64,000 nucleotides of DNA from positions 124,001 to 188,000 of the forward strand of contig CAYQYT010000001.1 of assembly GCA_964421815.1 (NCBI GenBank). Reading direction: 5' to 3'. The notes beneath the pieces were generated by a model. The model ran no database searches and was not told the origin of the DNA. It saw only the letters and a program-made list of their open reading frames with translations. Positions 61,737 to 64,000 of the stretch are shown in pieces (position 1 is the stretch's first letter; each line of letters starts with the position of its first letter). The translations under genes were made by a program, and so were the position numbers. The stretch comes from DTU089 sp964421815. Lineage in GTDB: Bacteria > Bacillota > Clostridia > Oscillospirales > Acutalibacteraceae.

Positions 61737-64000
61737 ATGAAATTTAATTTTAAAATTCAACAATACCAGACTGATGCTGTTGAGTCCGTTGTAAGAGTTT
61801 TCAACGGACAGGCTTTTGGTGAAAAGGTTGGATACATAAGAGATATAGGTGTTCAGGAAGAAAAGGAACAGCTTACTATGGCTTCCTATGACGATGTCAG
61901 CGACATTGGTTTTAAGAATGAAGCTGTAAGCCTTTCTGATGAACAGTTATTGAAAAATATTCAAGAACTTCAGAGCGAAAACAATATTAAACTTTCTCAC
62001 GAGCTTATAAAATCCTTGGGCAGGTGTAGCCTTGATATTGAGATGGAAACCGGTACTGGTAAGACCTATGTGTATATCAAGACTATGTTCGAACTCAACA
62101 AGAGATACGGTTGGAGCAAGTTTATTGTTGTTGTGCCTTCCATTGCTATTCGTGAAGGTGTAAAGAAGTCTTTTGAGATTACCGCCGACCACTTTATGGA
62201 GCATTACGGTAAGAAAGCAAGGTTCTTTATTTACAACAGCTCTAACCTTAACCAGCTTGATAATTTCTCTTCAAGCTCCGGCATAAATGTAATGATAATC
62301 AATACCCAAGCTTTTGCTGCTTCTCTTAAAGAGGATGGCAAGAGCAAGGAAGCACGTATTATTTACTCAAAGCGTGATGAATTTGGTTCCCGTCGTCCTA
62401 TTGACGTTATTGCTGCAAACAGACCAATTATCATTATGGATGAGCCTCAGAAAATGGGTGGTGAGGTTACACAGACTGCATTAAAGAAGTTTAATCCGCT
62501 TTTCTGCCTTAACTATTCAGCTACCCATAAAACACAGCATAACCTTGTTTATGTACTTGATGCACTTGATGCATTCAATAAACGATTAGTTAAGAAGATT
62601 GAGGTTAAGGGATTCCAGGTTAAGAATTTTCGTGGTACAGATAAATATTTGTATCTTGAGAAAATTGTTCTTTCAAAAAACAAGCCACCAATGGCTAAAA
62701 TTGAGCTTGAAATCGGCTACAATAAATCAATTAACCGTGAAACCCGTATTCTCGGTGTTGGTGAAGATTTATATTATGTTTCGCAAGAAATGGAGCAATA
62801 CAAGGGTTATGTCATTTCCGATATTGACCCGTTAAGAAATACTGTTAGTTTCACAAATGGTGAGGTTATAAGTGCCGGTGAGATAACGGGGGATATATCC
62901 GAAAAAGATATGCGCCGTATTCAGATTCGTGAAACTATTCTTTCTCACTTTGAAAAGGAAGAAAAGCTTTATAACAAGGGTATTAAAACTCTTTCACTTT
63001 TCTTTATTGATGAGGTTGCAAAATACCGTCAATATGATGAGGATGGTAACGAACAGCCGGGTGAATATGGTGTAATGTTTGAAGAGGAGTACCTAAGTGT
63101 TCTTAACGAATATATAACTCTTTACGATACACCATACCAGAGGTATCTTAAGTCAACTTGCTCAGATGTTGGTGCGGTTCATAAAGGCTATTTTAGTATT
63201 GATAAAAAGACAGGCAGAAGTATTGATAGTACTCTTAAAAGAGGTAGCGAATTTTCCGATGATATTTCGGCTTATGACCTTATTTTAAAGAATAAGGAAC
63301 GTCTTTTAAGCTTTGAAGAGCCTACAAGATTCATTTTCTCTCACTCAGCTCTTAGAGAAGGCTGGGATAACCCAAATGTGTTCCAGATTTGCACCCTTAG
63401 ACATAGCGACAGCAATACTGCGAAGCGTCAGGAAGTTGGTCGTGGTCTGCGCCTTTGTGTTAATCAGAACGGTAACAGAATGGATGCAGAGGCCTGCGGT
63501 GATACTGTTCACGATATTAACATTTTAACTGTTATTGCCAACGAGAGTTACAAAGGCTTTGTATCAGATTTGCAGTCCGATATTAAGACTATGCTTTACG
63601 ACAGACCTACTGCTGCTACAAGTGAATACTTCAAGGGTAAAACAGTTAAAGCAGATGGCGTTTCTACAGTTATTGATTCTCAAACTGCTAACATAATTGA
63701 AGGCTGGCTTCTTGCTAATGGCTATGCTGATTTTATGGATAGAAAAATTACTGATAAATACAGAGCTGACCTTCAGATGAATACAGTTGCACCGCTGCCT
63801 GATATTCTTAAGCCTATGAGCGATGATATTCATAAACTTATTCAATCTGTTTATGATGAAAGTATTCTTGAAAGTATGTTCAGCGATGGTCATAGCACTA
63901 AAGTTGTTGAGAATCCTCTTAACGATAACTTCTTCAAGAAAGAATTTCAGGCTTTATGGAAGCAAATTAACCATAAATATGCTTACGCTGTTGAGTTTGA
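61737..64000 (+). CDS. res: Type III restriction enzyme Res subunit, partial at window end
   Basis: ATG 61737 (GAGGTG upstream) opens a frame that runs to the window edge, 754 full codons. It has the superfamily 2 helicase motifs METGTGKT (residues 103-110), IIIMDEPQKM, LNYSATHK, FSHSALREGWDNPNVFQ and RQEVGRGLRLCVN, in the arrangement of type III Res. Res uses ATP to translocate or slide along DNA and cuts after meeting another complex. The PD-(D/E)XK nuclease domain is expected in the missing C-terminal part, so cleavage ability cannot be judged. Confidence 0.93.
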   Translation, partial: MKFNFKIQQYQTDAVESVVRVFNGQAFGEKVGYIRDIGVQEEKEQLTMASYDDVSDIGFKNEAVSLSDEQLLKNIQELQSENNIKLSHELIKSLGRCSLDIEMETGTGKTYVYIKTMFELNKRYGWSKFIVVVPSIAIREGVKKSFEITADHFMEHYGKKARFFIYNSSNLNQLDNFSSSSGINVMIINTQAFAASLKEDGKSKEARIIYSKRDEFGSRRPIDVIAANRPIIIMDEPQKMGGEVTQTALKKFNPLFCLNYSATHKTQHNLVYVLDALDAFNKRLVKKIEVKGFQVKNFRGTDKYLYLEKIVLSKNKPPMAKIELEIGYNKSINRETRILGVGEDLYYVSQEMEQYKGYVISDIDPLRNTVSFTNGEVISAGEITGDISEKDMRRIQIRETILSHFEKEEKLYNKGIKTLSLFFIDEVAKYRQYDEDGNEQPGEYGVMFEEEYLSVLNEYITLYDTPYQRYLKSTCSDVGAVHKGYFSIDKKTGRSIDSTLKRGSEFSDDISAYDLILKNKERLLSFEEPTRFIFSHSALREGWDNPNVFQICTLRHSDSNTAKRQEVGRGLRLCVNQNGNRMDAEACGDTVHDINILTVIANESYKGFVSDLQSDIKTMLYDRPTAATSEYFKGKTVKADGVSTVIDSQTANIIEGWLLANGYADFMDRKITDKYRADLQMNTVAPLPDILKPMSDDIHKLIQSVYDESILESMFSDGHSTKVVENPLNDNFFKKEFQALWKQINHKYAYAVEF

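Overview
The window looks like a chromosomal segment of an uncultured gut or rumen Clostridia (Bacillota, probably Oscillospirales/Ruminococcaceae-like). This is inferred from AGGAGG-type ribosome binding sites, TTGNNN-N17-TANNNT promoters, the recA-recX-rimO-pgsA-cysS order, many plant- and host-glycan glycosidases, a dockerin module, pyruvate phosphate dikinase and a sodium-pumping decarboxylase beta subunit. I saw no tRNA, rRNA, CRISPR array, or complete insertion sequence.

Layout. 0-5.3 kb (minus): a foldase-like lipoprotein, a nitroreductase, mnmG and a family 2 glycosidase form one operon. 5.4-11.7 kb: a 55-residue unknown, a GPH sugar symporter, serine dehydratase and mnmA (minus), a PHP protein with an eroded metal site, and a DUF2804 protein. 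11.8-19.3 kb (minus): an exported PHP hydrolase, then an operon of a propeller/alpha-helical protein, a GH38 alpha-mannosidase, OadB and an OadG-like peptide. 19.4-29.9 kb (plus): an orphan EctB-like aminotransferase, then ABC transporter, deoD, deoB, cdd, pyrimidine phosphorylase, GH30 and a GPH transporter with a long coiled-coil tail. 29.9-39.6 kb: GH3, a GH106-like enzyme, a zinc-ribbon membrane protein beside a frameshifted acyltransferase, and a secreted leucine-rich-repeat/dockerin protein. 39.7-51.3 kb: rpmB, recA, recX, rimO, pgsA, cysS, yhbY, an anchored protein, a regulator, two related pilin-like genes and ppdK.

51.3-64 kb is accessory DNA. After the ppdK terminator there are about 700 bases without an intact gene, holding short AAAATAGGCG-type repeats and an apparent ORF remnant. 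A CoiA-like nuclease-domain protein follows, then a one-directional cassette: small XRE regulator with a palindromic operator-like site, SNF2-type helicase with a PLD-like N-terminus, S23 four-helix-bundle protein, DUF4391 protein, a histidine-kinase-type ATPase fused to a STAS-like domain, type III methyltransferase (Mod), a membrane-anchored protein, and a type III restriction/helicase subunit (Res) running off the window. I read this as a composite anti-phage locus built on a type III restriction-modification core.

The most unusual signals are heptanucleotide repeats in this cassette. The S23 gene is bracketed by inverted arrays of TAGGAAT-like units that end the helicase reading frame and supply the S23 ribosome binding site. 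A second tract, of GAGAGTG units, lies inside the mod reading frame, where gain or loss of one unit would change the frame. Proline codons also shift from CCC-dominated in the housekeeping part to CCT/CCA-rich in the cassette, which fits recent acquisition.
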